Below, one piece after another: positions 12,195-23,441 of a stretch of 64,000 bases of DNA. Position 1 is the first letter of the stretch; every line of letters begins with the position of its first letter. The notes beneath the pieces are model-generated. The model was given only the letters and a program-made list of their open reading frames with translations. It was not told the DNA's origin and did no database searches. The stretch spans positions 32,125,773 through 32,189,772 of the forward strand of contig OW121850.1 of the NCBI GenBank assembly GCA_933228895.1, written 5' to 3'. Source of the stretch: Platycnemis pennipes (lineage: Eukaryota > Arthropoda > Insecta > Odonata > Platycnemididae). The position numbers and the translations under genes are program-made.

Positions 12195-12480
12195 CGATTT
12201 GTCAGGCCTCATTTTGAATATGCCACCAGTATTTTGAATCCGTTTGAGAAAGAATTCAAAGAGGAATCCAAACGTCAAATTGAGCTATATATGTGAAAGA
12301 TCATTGCGATTATACTTCCTTGCTTCGGGTTCGTTACCAGAACTCGGGTTGGAATCATTATTAGACAATGACTCAAAATGTAGAATGTATTTTTTTCGTT
12401 TATTTCAAGCTGATTCTTTGATGATGTTATGAATGCATTTAGAACAATCATATGATGCTATATTACATCATAGGAACTAG
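12195..12480 (+). mobile_element. LINE-B fragment, decayed
   Basis: Shows VRPHFEYATSI and NPFEKEFKEESKR, then in another frame LPELGLESLLDNDSKCR and FFRLFQADSLMM. These match the LINE-B stations RPHLEYAASVWDPYE and ELKWESLSDRRLKFR in the right order. No 3' tail is present. Confidence 0.65.
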
Positions 12481-12605
12481 ATTAGAAGAACATTTCCTTC
12501 GAGCAACAATGAGAGATCTAATTAAAAAACATAGTGACCAGATAAAATTGTAATTTGGGTAATCTACAATGGATGAAAATTGTCCTAAATGTCCTACCTC
12601 ATGTT

Positions 12606-12797
12606 CAGTAGCGTACCAAGGGGGGGGGGGCGAACGGGGCGGCCGTGGGGACCAAAACGGGGAGGCCGGGGACCGGAACGGGGAGCCAAAATTGAAAAAC
12701 AATTTTTTTTAGTTTAAGAAAAAATAGTTTTTTTTTCTACCGGGCGCGGCTACCATCTAGTTAGCCCCGGGCGCCAAGTAGCATTGGTACGCCACTG
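12606..12797. mobile_element. Non-autonomous hAT MITE, 192 bp
   Basis: The ends CAGTAGCGTACC and GGTACGCCACTG are inverted repeats with one difference. They are flanked by the perfect 8-bp duplication CTCATGTT (12598-12605 and 12798-12805). The interior is a G-run plus GC-rich left half and an A/T-run, with no coding capacity. Size, CAGTGGCGTA-type terminus and 8-bp duplication fit a hAT-derived MITE. Confidence 0.93.
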
Positions 12798-12805
12798 CTC
12801 ATGTT

Positions 12806-13610
12806 AACGAGGTTGGCTCGCGACTGCTTGAGTCAAGTTGTCTGAGGAATCTTATTAATTTAATTACGAGTATATGCCTGCTAAGTGATACTTACTTCAC
12901 AAAGAAAATTACCTAAGCTATTGAAAGTCATAAGTATCACAAGAAATGCAATGTAAAGTCGAAGAATTTCTTTTTTATGATAATTTTAATCAGCTCGTCT
13001 ATGGAGTCAATTCAGCATTTACTTTAAAGAAATAAATTCATGTACTCAATGAATTTACTAATTTATAACACCAGAATATTACTATCAAACATTATGTTAT
13101 AATATTTCTCTGAAATATGCTTTAATATGTCATTAGTAATGATATTATTCATACGCCATACATTTTGGCTAGAGCGACCGCAGCGCCACTTGAAGACAAC
13201 TAACGCATTTCGTCTGCTATAAGCGCAGAAATTGGTGGATTCAGCGAAAAATACGGTGGGCTGATGCCTATTTTCCTTTCATTTTATTTCTTGTGAAATT
13301 ACGCATAAAATATCAGTTTTTTGCAAAAATGACATGTCACTATGGTATTTTTAAACGTTTTATTTGCATAGGATGGCCATTCTCGCCGTTATTCGTATGT
13401 AATTACAAATGCAATTTGTGCAAAAAGGAGTATGGGTTGGTATAATTATCTTTACTTTATTGGACAGAGGAACTTTAGTTCTATAAGTGCTGAAAATATA
13501 AAAAAACTGACATTACCTTCACTTTTCCGATCAACCTCCTTAACTGCACTCTTGAATGCCTGATGGAGTCTATCCCGTAAGTAAACAGTCTTTCATCGCA
13601 GCATCTTATC
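12806..13610. other. Unassigned AT-rich DNA
   Basis: No gene or repeat recognised. Confidence 0.4.
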
Positions 13611-13611
13611 T

Positions 13612-13745
13612 GCATCGTCATCTACACAATACCCTGCAAGCCACAGCAATGGAGTGTTGAGGGAGTTTGAGAATGGATAATGGAAAATGGATAAATGGAA
13701 AACGAGTGGAGAAGGGGTTGAACCATCACCAAGCATGCGTTGTAA
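13612..13745 (-). mobile_element. LINE-B 3' end interrupted by a simple repeat
   Basis: Reverse-strand LINE-B tail: CATCTACACAATACCCTGCA at the start and ATCACCAAGCATGCG at the end. Between them is an AATGGA-type simple repeat (about 13670-13712) that is absent from the other copies. Confidence 0.7.
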
Positions 13746-13901
13746 ATCGAGAGTCCATATTCTATGCTATTAACTTTGTGGCTTTTTTTTAGTTAGGATG
13801 TTCACATATAACACTGTGTTGTAGGCCATCACCATCTGAGCCGCACATCGTTCATGAACAAATATTCACATTTTTTCAATCATCCAAATTAAATGTTCAC
13901 T

Positions 13902-13914
13902 TACTATCAAAGCA
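13902..13914. repeat. Target-site duplication of LINE-A copy, left
   Basis: TACTATCAAAGCA, repeated exactly at 15694-15706. Confidence 0.88.
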
Positions 13915-15693
13915 ACATCATCATCGGTCAGCAATCCTAGGATTGGTTTGACGTAGCCCTCCACTCGATTCTTCCATCGGCCAACCTCTACATATTGACG
14001 TAGCTCCTCTCTTTTATATCCTTCACAACCTGTTCCATGTATCTCATACGGGGCCTGCCTTTTCCATTCTTCGCGTTCACTTTTCCCTCGATGATTGTAT
14101 TCATCAGGCCATCCTGTCTTAGGATGTGGCCTATTGAGTTGTCCCGTCTTCTTTTTAATGTTTTCAGTAGAAATCTCTTCTTTCCCACTCTTCTTAACAC
14201 TTCTTCGTTTGTCACTCGATCGATTCATTTTATCTTCATCATTCTTCGATAGCACCACATTTCAAATATTTCCAGCCTGGACTTCTCTGCTGCTGTTATT
14301 GTCCACGCTTCGCTGCCATATAGCAGAATCCTCCAGATGTATGTTCTAATGAAATGTTTCCTCACTTCCACGCTTGTATTTGCAGCTATAAGCAGAATCT
14401 TCTTCTCGTAAAATGTCCTTTTCGCTTGGGCAATTCTACTGCCGATTTATATTGTACTTCGTCCATCGCAGGTTACTCGGCTTCTCAGGTAACAGAACTC
14501 TTCCACCTTCTCGATTTTTTGTTTTCCTAGTTTAACATTGGCGTAGGCTTCCTTTCTTCTACTGCACACCAATACCTTCGTCATTCATCATGTGAATTCT
14601 TCCATTCCCTAAAGTAATTTCTCATTCGTCATGTGGGACATAATTTGAAGATCAATAAAAAGATACTTTTCTTTTTATTGATCTTCAAATGATATCTGGT
14701 CATTGTTCTTTCCATATTTCCTAGTGTCTCCTTTAAATCTCCATCTTTTTCTGCCATGACTGCTATTTCATCGGCGAATCGTAGCATGCTGATTTTCTCC
14801 CCGTGGATATTCACTCCCGGAGACTTTTCTTTGACTCTTGGATGGCTTTCTCGATGTAGACGTTGAATAATACGGGAGACAGTGCACATCCTTGTCTCAC
14901 TCCTTTCTTTATGCTGGCTTCTGTACTGCTGGGTCTTGATTTGATTATGGCCACCAGGTTTTTATACAAGCTGTGGATAACTCTTCGGTCATTGCATGTT
15001 ATCCAATTTCTTTCTTTTTTAATTAGTTCGGCAGGAATATCATCTATTTCCGAAGCCTTATTTATCCTCAGATCCTTTACAGCTGCTTCAAATTCTGATT
15101 TTAAGATTGGGGCTCCCAAATCATCCTTATCGGCTTCATTTTCCTATTCGACTACTTCCGCTTTAAGATAGTTTCCATTGTACAACTCTTCCAAGTATTC
15201 CTTCCATCTCATGACTTTATCCTCATGTTCAATTAATAGTTCTCCATTCTTATCCCTGATGCTGTTACATCTTGCAGCCCGTTCCCTAAAGTAATTTCTC
15301 ACCATCCTGTAGGCAACTTCTACATTTGCTTTTGCGAGGTTGCTTTGTACATCTTCGCATAGACCCTTCATCTACACTTCCCTTAATTTTATCGCTTTAC
15401 GGTTTATTTCATTCCCGATTCTTTTGTAGCGAAGTTGCCCTTCTTCAGTTTCCACATTTTTTATATTTTCTTCTCTCTTCAATCCATTCTAAGACTTCTT
15501 CTGTAATCCATGGCATCTTCTTGACAACTTTTCTTCTCCCCAGAACTTCTTTTGCTGCTTTTTGTAGCCCGATTTTGATGTTCTCCCATCTCTTTTCCAC
15601 TGATTTCACATTCAAATCCTCTTCTATTTTGTTTTCCACTGCCTTCTGAAAGGCCATCCGTTATTGACGTTCCTTTAGTTTCTCTACTTGCCA
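13915..15693 (-). mobile_element. LINE-A copy with 13-bp TSD, internally deleted
   Basis: Longest LINE-A in the window. Read on the minus strand from 15693 it gives a linker (KMPWITEEVLEWIEERRKYK), VAYRMVRNYFRERAA, then NKASEIDDIPAELIKK. A jump follows directly to DRRVIHSLYKNLVAIIK, KKGVRQGCALSPVLFNVYI and MLRFADEIAVMAEKD, so the part of RT carrying the first catalytic motif is deleted. FADE replaces the usual FADD. After a rearranged patch (14600-14690) the C-terminal tail resumes (EEFCYL, RRMMKIK, DNSIGHILRQDGLM) and ends with the CAATCCTAGGATTG palindrome and a GATGATGATG tail. Exact 13-bp duplications flank the copy. It is 5' truncated and inactive. The family resembles RTE-type non-LTR elements; the clade is uncertain. 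Confidence 0.9.
14643..14690. repeat. Perfect 21-bp inverted repeat inside LINE-A
   Basis: Bases 14643-14663 and 14670-14690 are exact reverse complements separated by 6 bases. The arm sequence is LINE-A coding sequence (LKINKKK region), so it is a local inverted duplication. Confidence 0.9.
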
Positions 15694-15706
15694 TACTATC
15701 AAAGCA
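15694..15706. repeat. Target-site duplication of LINE-A copy, right
   Basis: TACTATCAAAGCA, identical to 13902-13914. Confidence 0.88.
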
Positions 15707-15754
15707 TCCATGCAAAAAGACTATTCAAAGATACCCTATTGTGGGACATAATTG

Positions 15755-15880
15755 TGTAAATAAAGTAATAAATTTTTCATTGTTTTGTAATCTATCACTC
15801 TGATTTTATCTCTGTTATCTAACTTGCCGTAATATGCTGGTGTTTTTAATATATATTTATAATAATTTTGTTGTACTGGT
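15755..15880 (-). mobile_element. Possible decayed LINE-B fragment
   Basis: The minus strand shows weak similarity to the LINE-B segment between DCRTDRF and the RTPxYYxR motif (CCGTAATATGCTGGTGTTTTTAA on the plus strand has many differences). No tail. Confidence 0.35.
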
Positions 15881-16039
15881 CCAGTCCTAGCTTACACATT
15901 TCCCTTGCGGAGACATATTTTGAGTAATTAAAACCGAATATATATCTAATCAACAAATGCTTTGATGAATTGAAGGCGTGTATTTCTCTCGTTAACAAAT
16001 ACTTTATTGCCAAATAAATTTGCCTTACGCTTCCTCAAA

Positions 16040-16690
16040 GATAAAGCTAAAATTGCAATTTACAACTCCGTAACCCTGGGTAGGACCCTTTGCCAAAATA
16101 AGATTAAACCTGTCCCCCTCCTCCACACCCATTTTCATACTGCGAAGTGCGGGTGTTGTGACCAATATTACATCGACCAGATGGGCATAAATTTCGTCAT
16201 CCACATGGAGGAGCATAGGTGGTTGTTGAGCAACGATAATTCTTCTCTCCTGGCTCGACACCTGCTACAGACGACCCATTTTTGTGACTTTGTTCCGAAG
16301 ACTCTCCACCTGAAGAATTCAGGTTCGCGACTGGATGTAACGGAACAACTTGGAATTTCTTGATTGAAGGATGATCTTTTGTCAAACGAACAGGTTTTGC
16401 TGGATGGCGAGAATGGGCACTGTCCGGTGGCACTGGCCGATGAAGAGGATGGGCACTGGCACTGTCCGCTCCTTACTTATCCCCTTACCTAAGAATACAC
16501 CCCAAGCCTCACTTGGTTCCGCTCCTTTATGACCCCTCCCCGAACTTCCCTCTCGTACTTTCTTCTGCCCGACAGCTGCCTGCCTTCTCCCTTGGCCGCC
16601 TACCCCTTCGGGAGTTCTCTCAACAACCATATCACTAGGACAAGGCCCACTCCCATGGGCTTTTTCAGCATCCATCCGTCCACGTGCGTC
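16040..16690 (+). mobile_element. Penelope-like element fragment, GIY-YIG end
   Basis: A 118-codon frame (16007-16363) encodes a degenerate C-terminus of a Penelope-like protein: KIKPVPLLHTHFHTAKCGCC, then DQYYIDQ in the place of the YIG motif, a long EEHRWLL helix, LLARHLLQTTHFCDF, and KNSGSRLDVTEQL. Order and spacing match the copy at 40660-41010. The following C-rich stretch (to about 16690) resembles the 3' UTR of that copy in composition. No reverse transcriptase part remains. Confidence 0.6.
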
Positions 16691-17068
16691 ATTATGTAAA
16701 TGTCATAGCCCACGGCAATCCCCATTTATTTTCCATAAACAGTATAACATAAGAAGAAATTTATCGTAGAAATGATAAATAAGCGACAGCAAAAAAATAC
16801 CGAGAGATAACAATAATAGAATGTACGATTGTAGTTCAGAAAAAAGCGTAATGAAAACAATTTAATAGTGAAATGTCGGTTTTTCAAAAAACGTAGCGAC
16901 CGTAAAGGAACGTCAACGAAATTTCTCATAGCAGAGAAAACCTGGCATTCACATTATCCCACTGTTAACAAAAATGCGTACGGGGTTAACAATATTCCAT
17001 TCTAGGGACATAATAATATTTTTACTACAGTCCTTATAAGATTTCAGTCATTACGGATAACATTTAAA

Positions 17069-17643
17069 TAACGAACTTGAACGTGTGCAGCGAAGATCGG
17101 CAAGATTTGTAAAGGGACGGTATGATAACCTTACTAGCGTAACCAGTCTATTAAATGAATTAAATTGGGAATCGTTGTCAGATCGCAGGTTGAAATTTAG
17201 ACTTAATCTCTTAAACAAATTCCAAGACCATATTTTCAGTGATGATGTTAAAAATATTTTGCGGACCCCAACTTACTATGGTAGAATGGACCATAATCAT
17301 AAAATTAGAGAAATAGATTGCCGAACTGACAGATTCAAAATGTCCTTTTTTCCTCGTACTATTAGGGATATGAATAACGGTAAATATATCCAGTACGAGT
17401 GTAGCAATGGATAACATTGGTAGCTGCATGTTGGTATAAGGACTTATAGCTAACCCAACTAACGGCATGTTTTTGCATGTATGTTTTGCTATTTTTATCT
17501 TTTTTTAAATATCGTAGTTTTGAACAGTACCTATACAAGTACTAATCCTTTTTTATGCATGATATGTAGTGCATGTTTGGTGAGAGTTCACCCCCTGCCA
17601 CAAACCTTTATGGTGGCTTGCAGGGTATTATGTAGATGTAGAT
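17069..17643 (+). mobile_element. LINE-B1 3' fragment, well preserved
   Basis: A 109-codon open frame (17085-17414) gives QRRSARFVKGRYDNLTSV, ELNWESLSDRRLKFRLN, LRTPTYYGRMDHNHKIREID and KMSFFPRTIRDMNNGKY. The 3' UTR, stem-loop and TATGTAGATGTAGAT tail follow. The last 300 bases are almost identical to the copy at 58091-58409, which points to recent insertion. 5' truncated. Confidence 0.9.
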
Positions 17644-18253
17644 TATTTTAAAAACAAAGGATATCTTAAATCTCTAGAGGAATCTTCGCAACGTAGACGA
17701 GAAATTTAATAACTTTCTATTCCTATTCATAATAATATACTTTAATTTTCTATTGCACCGGAAATCATATAAAATGACCGTTGCCTGTGGATAAAATATA
17801 CTTGGTCTTCCACCGAGTCAGACTTTTAATTAATACCGACGTCTCGGAGTTCGGTTCGATCTCCATTTTCAAGGTTAGTGAAGTCGTTTCTGGCCGTTTC
17901 TGACCGTTTTAAAGACCATCTCGGGCGCTGTTTTTCGTGCCCTGTGATTGGTCAGCGTTACGTCGGGTGATGTTTCTCGTGGTGACCAGGCATTTTAAAT
18001 GTAGGTTTCCACGAATTGCTGAGTAAATAACCATTTCAATTGGAATGCCTTCTTTGTAGTAGGGTTACAATGGCTTCCTTCACAATTCTAGAGCAGTATT
18101 CTTGGGAGTGGACGAGCACTATCGTTTCATGGAAATAGATACGGTGGTCTATGAGTATGTTGTGTTCAGCGAGGACTGATTTTTTTTCCTACTGTGTCAG
18201 TCGCCGGTGCCGTTTGGGCTCGTTCGGCTTGGTCTCAAGAATAATTTAGGTAT
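17644..18253. other. Unassigned DNA
   Basis: No coding similarity or repeat recognised. Confidence 0.4.
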
Positions 18254-18559
18254 TTTGGGAAGGTGACCAACAACTGAGGTAATTTGTGCCAGAGAGGATA
18301 GGATAGGGAGTTTTCAGGAAACGGAGGAAGGGTTGAAAGAAACCCGGTGTTGGCATTAGCCTGCTCTTCACGAAAGGCGCCAAAGGGATCACGAGTTGAC
18401 GTCCAATCGGACGGACGGAGTACTGGCCTTGAAGTGCTCCCCGCAAGGCACTCAAGTAAGAACCGGTATGCAAATGAAAAATCCACCTAGGCCGGTATTC
18501 GAACCAGAGCCCAGGGGATGGGAAATCAGTTAACTAGCCACTACAACATCCCGATCCCA
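18254..18559 (-). mobile_element. tRNA-derived SINE, family 1
   Basis: Co-linear along most of its length with the copies at 38646-38971 and 48081-48415: AACTGAGGTAATTTG, ACGGAGGAAGGGTTGAAAG, CGGACGGACGGAGTACTG and the head with a box-B-like GGTTCGAATACC (reverse strand). The (TAAC) tail is not preserved. About 300 bp, more diverged than the other two. Confidence 0.75.
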
Positions 18560-19340
18560 CTTCCCGTTCTTCCCGTTCCCCTAATTAATTTATGATCACT
18601 TCTGTTCCACCTATAGTACAACATACGTGAAAAATCTTATCTAGTTATGATGAGGATTCTCTCCTTTTCCAGTTCCTTTCTCTGTGAGGGTAGAAACCAC
18701 TTTCATCTACTTACTGATATTGTCTTCTCTAAAACCTTATTAACTGGCTATAACTTCTACCGAACCCCATGCAGTCTAAAACCTCCTTCATACCTTCAAT
18801 GAAAATTTGTTTGCTCTCTTTTCAGTTGTATTCCTTTCATTTCTTTGAATACAAAGGCCGCGAATTCACCCCGGAATAATTCCAATATCATTTAATGGAA
18901 GTATTATCCCATTTTAGTTTACATATGAAAACTGGAATCATGGAGAGAGTTAAGAATTTTTTCACTGAATAATTATTACATTCAGTTTCCTTACATCGAT
19001 CACGATGTGTCTAATAAGATTTCAAAATATTGGTGGGGAAATTCCGAATCCTAAGACGCACGAGACCCAAGGCGATTGTAAACCGTAGATCTTTTATGAC
19101 TTGTAAATGGACCCTACCGGGTTTGCCCTATTGGGTTGCTCCCCTCATCAAGTTATCTCAGAAACTTTCTATTCATGAAGGTCTGAGGCAGCTGAACCCA
19201 AGGTTGCGCTTTTTTAATACAAGGGACTGACTCTCTCCTGCCCCTGATTCTTTCGAAAGTTTCTCCGAGAGAATTTTAAGGAGTCGGTATCGGATGTTTC
19301 TTCCTCTTGGGATGAAAACCATCCATCTGTCAAACACTTC
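18560..19340. other. Unassigned DNA
   Basis: Moderately AT-rich; no gene or repeat recognised. Confidence 0.4.
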
Positions 19341-19346
19341 GCGGCG

Positions 19347-19364
19347 CACAGTGGGGCAAAATCC
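19347..19364 (+). repeat. Second Transib-type terminus
   Basis: CACAGTGGGGCAAAATCC follows CGGCG (19342-19346). The first 8 bases equal the Transib terminus at 19904, and the flank equals the 5 bases after the right end at 23561. It could be the end of an older Transib copy into which the active-looking element jumped, or an alternative left end. Confidence 0.5.
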
Positions 19365-20854
19365 GTTTTTGCTGGCCAAAACTCCAAATTTCAAAATAGC
19401 CGGAAAGAGTTAAGATTTTTTTAACTACTAATATAATGTCAGGAGCAATGAAATCTGGAGATATATATTAATTCCTATCGTATATACAGCGACAGAAAAC
19501 CCGCAAACGTGGTCTATGTAGACGTGCCCTTTTAGCGCGCGCGGATTTAGCATTTATTTCGGAGCTTCTTCGCCGCAAATATAACATCAAAGAGAAAGAT
19601 CATTTTATTTCCAGGTATAGGGGTATTTGAAGGCTATTATGGTAAAATATCACGCTCCTGTACTCCTAAAAAAGCTAAATTTTGGTCTTGTGTTAGATTT
19701 ATTACGAATTTTATAACTTGACTGATTATTGCTTAGCATACAAAAAATGTATAACGAGGTCGGATCGATTTTTTACTTTCATTTAAGTCACTTACATATA
19801 CTCTTACTGCCCTCAGAAAACTGATTGCTGGTTTGCGCAGGTTTGCGAGAAAAGTGATTAAAACTGCAACTATGTATCACTTTGCCTACGGCGCGCCGCG
19901 GAGCACAGTGGTCCCAAATGCGAATCTGGCTGCACTAAATTCATTTTCAAAGTCAACGAAATAGTTTCAAATCATCAACAGTGTGCAATGATTTGCTAGG
20001 ACACTCTGTATCACTAAGGGCATCATCTCTGTCCACTTCTCTCGCTATATCACCTTCACTCAAAGAAGCCATAGTCAAAACCGAGAGGCATTTGGAAGGA
20101 TAGTTTTGTGCTCGGAAACTGTGCTGCATTTTCCACGAGCAGCAGATAAGAGAGATGCATGTTTAGCGATGACAAATCCTCAGGGCCAAACAGCTTTAGG
20201 AGATTGAAAATTCAACCATTTCTAGAGCCAACTTGGGTCTGTTTCTTTTCAGTTTACCATTTGAGTCGAATGGACGAGAATTTGGAGACAGCTAAATCAC
20301 ACTTTTTCTCTCCCCTGCAATAACATTCCCTCATAGAGACCTCTCAGGCCAAGAGGACTGGAGGTCTTATGACCTAAGGAGCCATCCTTCAGCGCCTCAC
20401 TCCATAGGGGTATGAGAAAGGGTCAGGCGGGCTAAAATATGTTTTCTTTTTTTGCGGCACATGTCTCGTTAAGTGTGAGATGGGAATGGGTATTTTCTAA
20501 GAAAAACAAATGCTCCATAAATGAGGTGTAAGTGTAGAAAGACCGAAAGAAGGCTCTTCACAAACCAATCCTGGTCACCCACTTTCGGCTATCTGGCGGA
20601 GGAGGATCTTGGCAGCCTAAACAGGCCATAGCAGGCACGGTGTTTCCATCTTCTTTTCTCGTATCATAAAGTACCCTAAGTCAAACGGGGATACTGATCC
20701 TAGGCGTGGGTGATGCCTGAAAATTTTGACCAGTCAGTCAGTGTGTGTCGATTGCCCTGAGTGTGTGGTATCGTAGGACTTGTGTCGCGCGAAATAAACG
20801 GAAGAGTCCGAAGTGTGTCTTTTATATAGTGTGTTATAGTAATAACTCGTAGCT

Positions 20855-23082
20855 ATGTGTACCATAACGCGGCGTGAATTCTATAGGGAGTTGATGGCAG
20901 ACAAAAATCTCACGTGGAAAGAACGTTACAAGCGAGTATATCTTAATTTGAGCAAAGTCCTTGGTTTGCCCATTGACGACAAGGCAATTGAAGATAGAGT
21001 AAAAAATACGATTCGTCGGCACTGCGGGGAGGTGCGGAAGAAATGGGAAGAATCTCACCGCATTGAAAAGGACTTTTTCCACTTTCATGGAGATTGGCTG
21101 GACAAAAAGATAGTTATCACAATTCATGAAACTATCAAAAAAACGATTAAAACCGCAGGTAATTATAAAAACTTTCTGTCACCCTAAAAACTCAATTCAT
21201 TTTGGATGGAAATATTTTGGCCTTGTATTATTTGTTCTTAAATTGCACGATACGTAAAGTTAGGGTGATATATAAATTAAAACTTGTTGTTCAACTTTTT
21301 GTAGGATGTGGTCGCCCGAGTAAAGGCTTCGAGGAAAGTAGCTCACGCAGTAAGAGGAGAAAGACGGAGGAAGTTCGAGCAACTACGTCGACGCCAACCT
21401 TAACGTATGCAACGGAAATGGCCCTTCGCGCTGAAGGGAGGGATACGGAGGCTAAATTGGTGAAAGAGGCTCTACACTCTACTCCCACTCGTGCATCAAA
21501 GATAGCTCAGGCATGGAGAAAGTCACAGATGGATCGGAGTAAGTCCATTCATCCATATTCCCCAGAGGAAGCTCTCTCCCTCATGATCGAAGCTGATTTG
21601 TCTCGCAAATCATATCAGACCATAAGAACACAGGCGAAAGAAAGAGGATCAGACTTATACCCCTCCTACAAGCAAGTCCTTTCAGCCAAAGCTAAGTGCT
21701 ATCCATCCAACACCACCGTCAAAATTACCGAACGTAAAGTTGAAGTTGATTTACAATCACTGTTGGATCTCACAGTTGATAGAATCACCATGCTGCAGAA
21801 AGATGTTATTGAGAGACTTTCCCCCTTAGTTCTAGGAAATTTGTGCTTAATCAGCAAGTGGGGATTTGATGGCAGTAGCTCCCAATCCATGTACAAGCAG
21901 GCCTGTAGTGACATTAATTTTCTCGACAGTGACCTTCTCATTACTTGTGTCGTTCCCCTTCAGTTGTACTATAAAAAAGATGGCGATGCTAATAAGGTAG
22001 TGGTGTGGCAGAATCTCCGCCCTTCTTCCACAAGGTTTTGCAGACCTTTAAAGCTGGAGTTCATTAAAGAAAATGAAAAAACAATACTGTTGGAACAGCG
22101 AAACGTTCAAACACAAATTGAAAAACTTGTTCCTTCGAATGTGTTGATGTCAGAATGTTATCCTATACAAGTGAACCACAAGATGATAATGTCAATGATT
22201 GATGGAAAGGTGTGCAATGTCATTACACACACTAGTTCGTCTCAACGATGGTGCCTGTGTGGTGCACTCCCACGAGAAATGAACGACATTAGCAAGTTAC
22301 TTGAAAGAGAAGTTAACGAAGACGCATTTCCGTATGGACTTTCCACGCTTCATGCTTACATCCGATTCTTTGAATGGCTTCTGCATGTAAGTTATCGGCT
22401 TGAGACTCTAGCGTGGAAGAAATCTAAGGACACACAAGATATAATAGAGAAAAGAAAAGCGGCAATTCAGGCCAAGTTCAAGTCCGAGATGGGGCTACTA
22501 ATAGATTGTGTAAAACAGGGCAGTGGAAGCAGCAATGATGGCAATACCGCACGCCGCTTTTTCAGAAACCCTTCTAAATCAGCTTCTATTACCGAACTAG
22601 ATGAAGAAGTAATAACACGCTGTGACACGATCCTACGAACTCTGTCCTGCGGATACGCAGTTAATGTGCAGGCTTTTCGAGCATATGCCATCGATACTGC
22701 TAGACATTACGTCCGTCTCTACCCATGGTATCCTATGCCCGCATCGGTTCACCGAATATTAATTCATGGCTCGGACGTGATATCTGCCGCGCTGCTACCA
22801 ATTGGTATGCTAAGTGAAGAGGCCCTGGAAGCAAGAAACAAAGACTTCAGGAGATACCGGGAGAAAAGGTGCAGGAAAACCTCACGAGTAGACACCAATA
22901 GAGATCTACTGAATATTTTAATGATTTCCTCAGATCCCCTTATTTCATCCTTGAGGCCATTACCACCCAGAAAAGATGGAAGTCTGAAACCGGCTGTCAC
23001 TGCTCTTCTTGAGAATTTTAGTTTTACCGCTGTGGAAAGTGATTCCGGGGGCAGTGATGGAGAAGAGGAATTAGTTAGATAA
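20855..23082 (+). CDS. Transib transposase, RAG1-core-like recombinase (two exons)
   Basis: DDE recombinase that would cut and paste the 19904-23561 element in the nucleus. Exon 1 is 20855-21158 and exon 2 is 21305-23082. The 146-bp intron has GT at 21159 and a pyrimidine-rich TTTTTGTAG acceptor, phase 1, and splicing restores one 693-aa frame. Family matches, in order: FDGSS (first Asp, residue 290, matching the RAG1 D600 region), MIDGK (second Asp, 401), a C-L-C pair (418, 420), STLHAYIRFFEWLL, a DGNTARRFF block (RAG1 NGNFARKLM), YPWYPMPASVHRILIHG, and LSEEALEARNKDFRRYR with Glu 610, aligning with RAG1 SEGNESGNKLFRRFR and its catalytic Glu. All three acidic residues are present and no frame is broken. 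The alignment is by eye from family knowledge. The first 101 residues are basic and of no known fold. A TATATA lies 32 bases before the ATG. Confidence 0.92.
21159..21304 (+). other. Intron of Transib transposase gene
   Basis: GTAATT donor and TTTTTGTAG acceptor; 146 bp, phase 1. Reading through it gives a stop at the end of the exon 1 frame. Joining the exons changes Gly codon GGT to GGA and continues into CGRPSK. Confidence 0.85.
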
Positions 23083-23156
23083 AAACACTGCCCTGGTAAG
23101 AACTGAATTTATTTCACGCTTCATTTGCATTTTTTAATATCCTGCTTTTTGATATT

Positions 23157-23162
23157 AATAAA
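23157..23162 (+). terminator. Polyadenylation signal of Transib gene
   Basis: AATAAA 75 bases after the stop codon at 23080-23082. Confidence 0.6.
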
Positions 23163-23286
23163 ATTCACTCTTTTTTATCCATATTTTATGAGATTTATTT
23201 AAAATTCCGTTTATCAATTCTAAAACTGTTTTATTTAATTTTAAATTTACCTTGGATTAAGTCTACTCATTCAGATATATACTATA

Positions 23287-23441
23287 TGTCCGCCATTTTG
23301 GATCCGCCATATTGTTTTGTGAATGTTCTTCAACTTCAATATTTATTTTAGCATTTCTAATAAAACTTAACCCTAATTTCGTTGCGAGTGGAGTGATTTA
23401 ATGGACAACATGTCCGCCATTTTGGAGCCGCCATTTTGTTT
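23287..23441. repeat. Direct repeat in Transib 3' region
   Basis: TGTCCGCCATTTTGGA followed by a second CCGCCAT-TTG unit occurs at 23287-23320 and again, slightly changed, at 23411-23441. CGCCAT motifs are thus present four times near the right end and may be recombinase or host-factor sites. Confidence 0.6.

Noticed and set aside
13866..14258. 130-codon minus-strand frame with KKTGQLNRPHPKTGWPDE
   Set aside because: Alternative frame of the LINE-A tail; the in-family frame is 13988-14215.
20822..20828. TATATAG as a core promoter of the Transib gene
   Set aside because: It lies only about 30 bases before the start codon and such words are frequent in AT-rich DNA; noted but not called.
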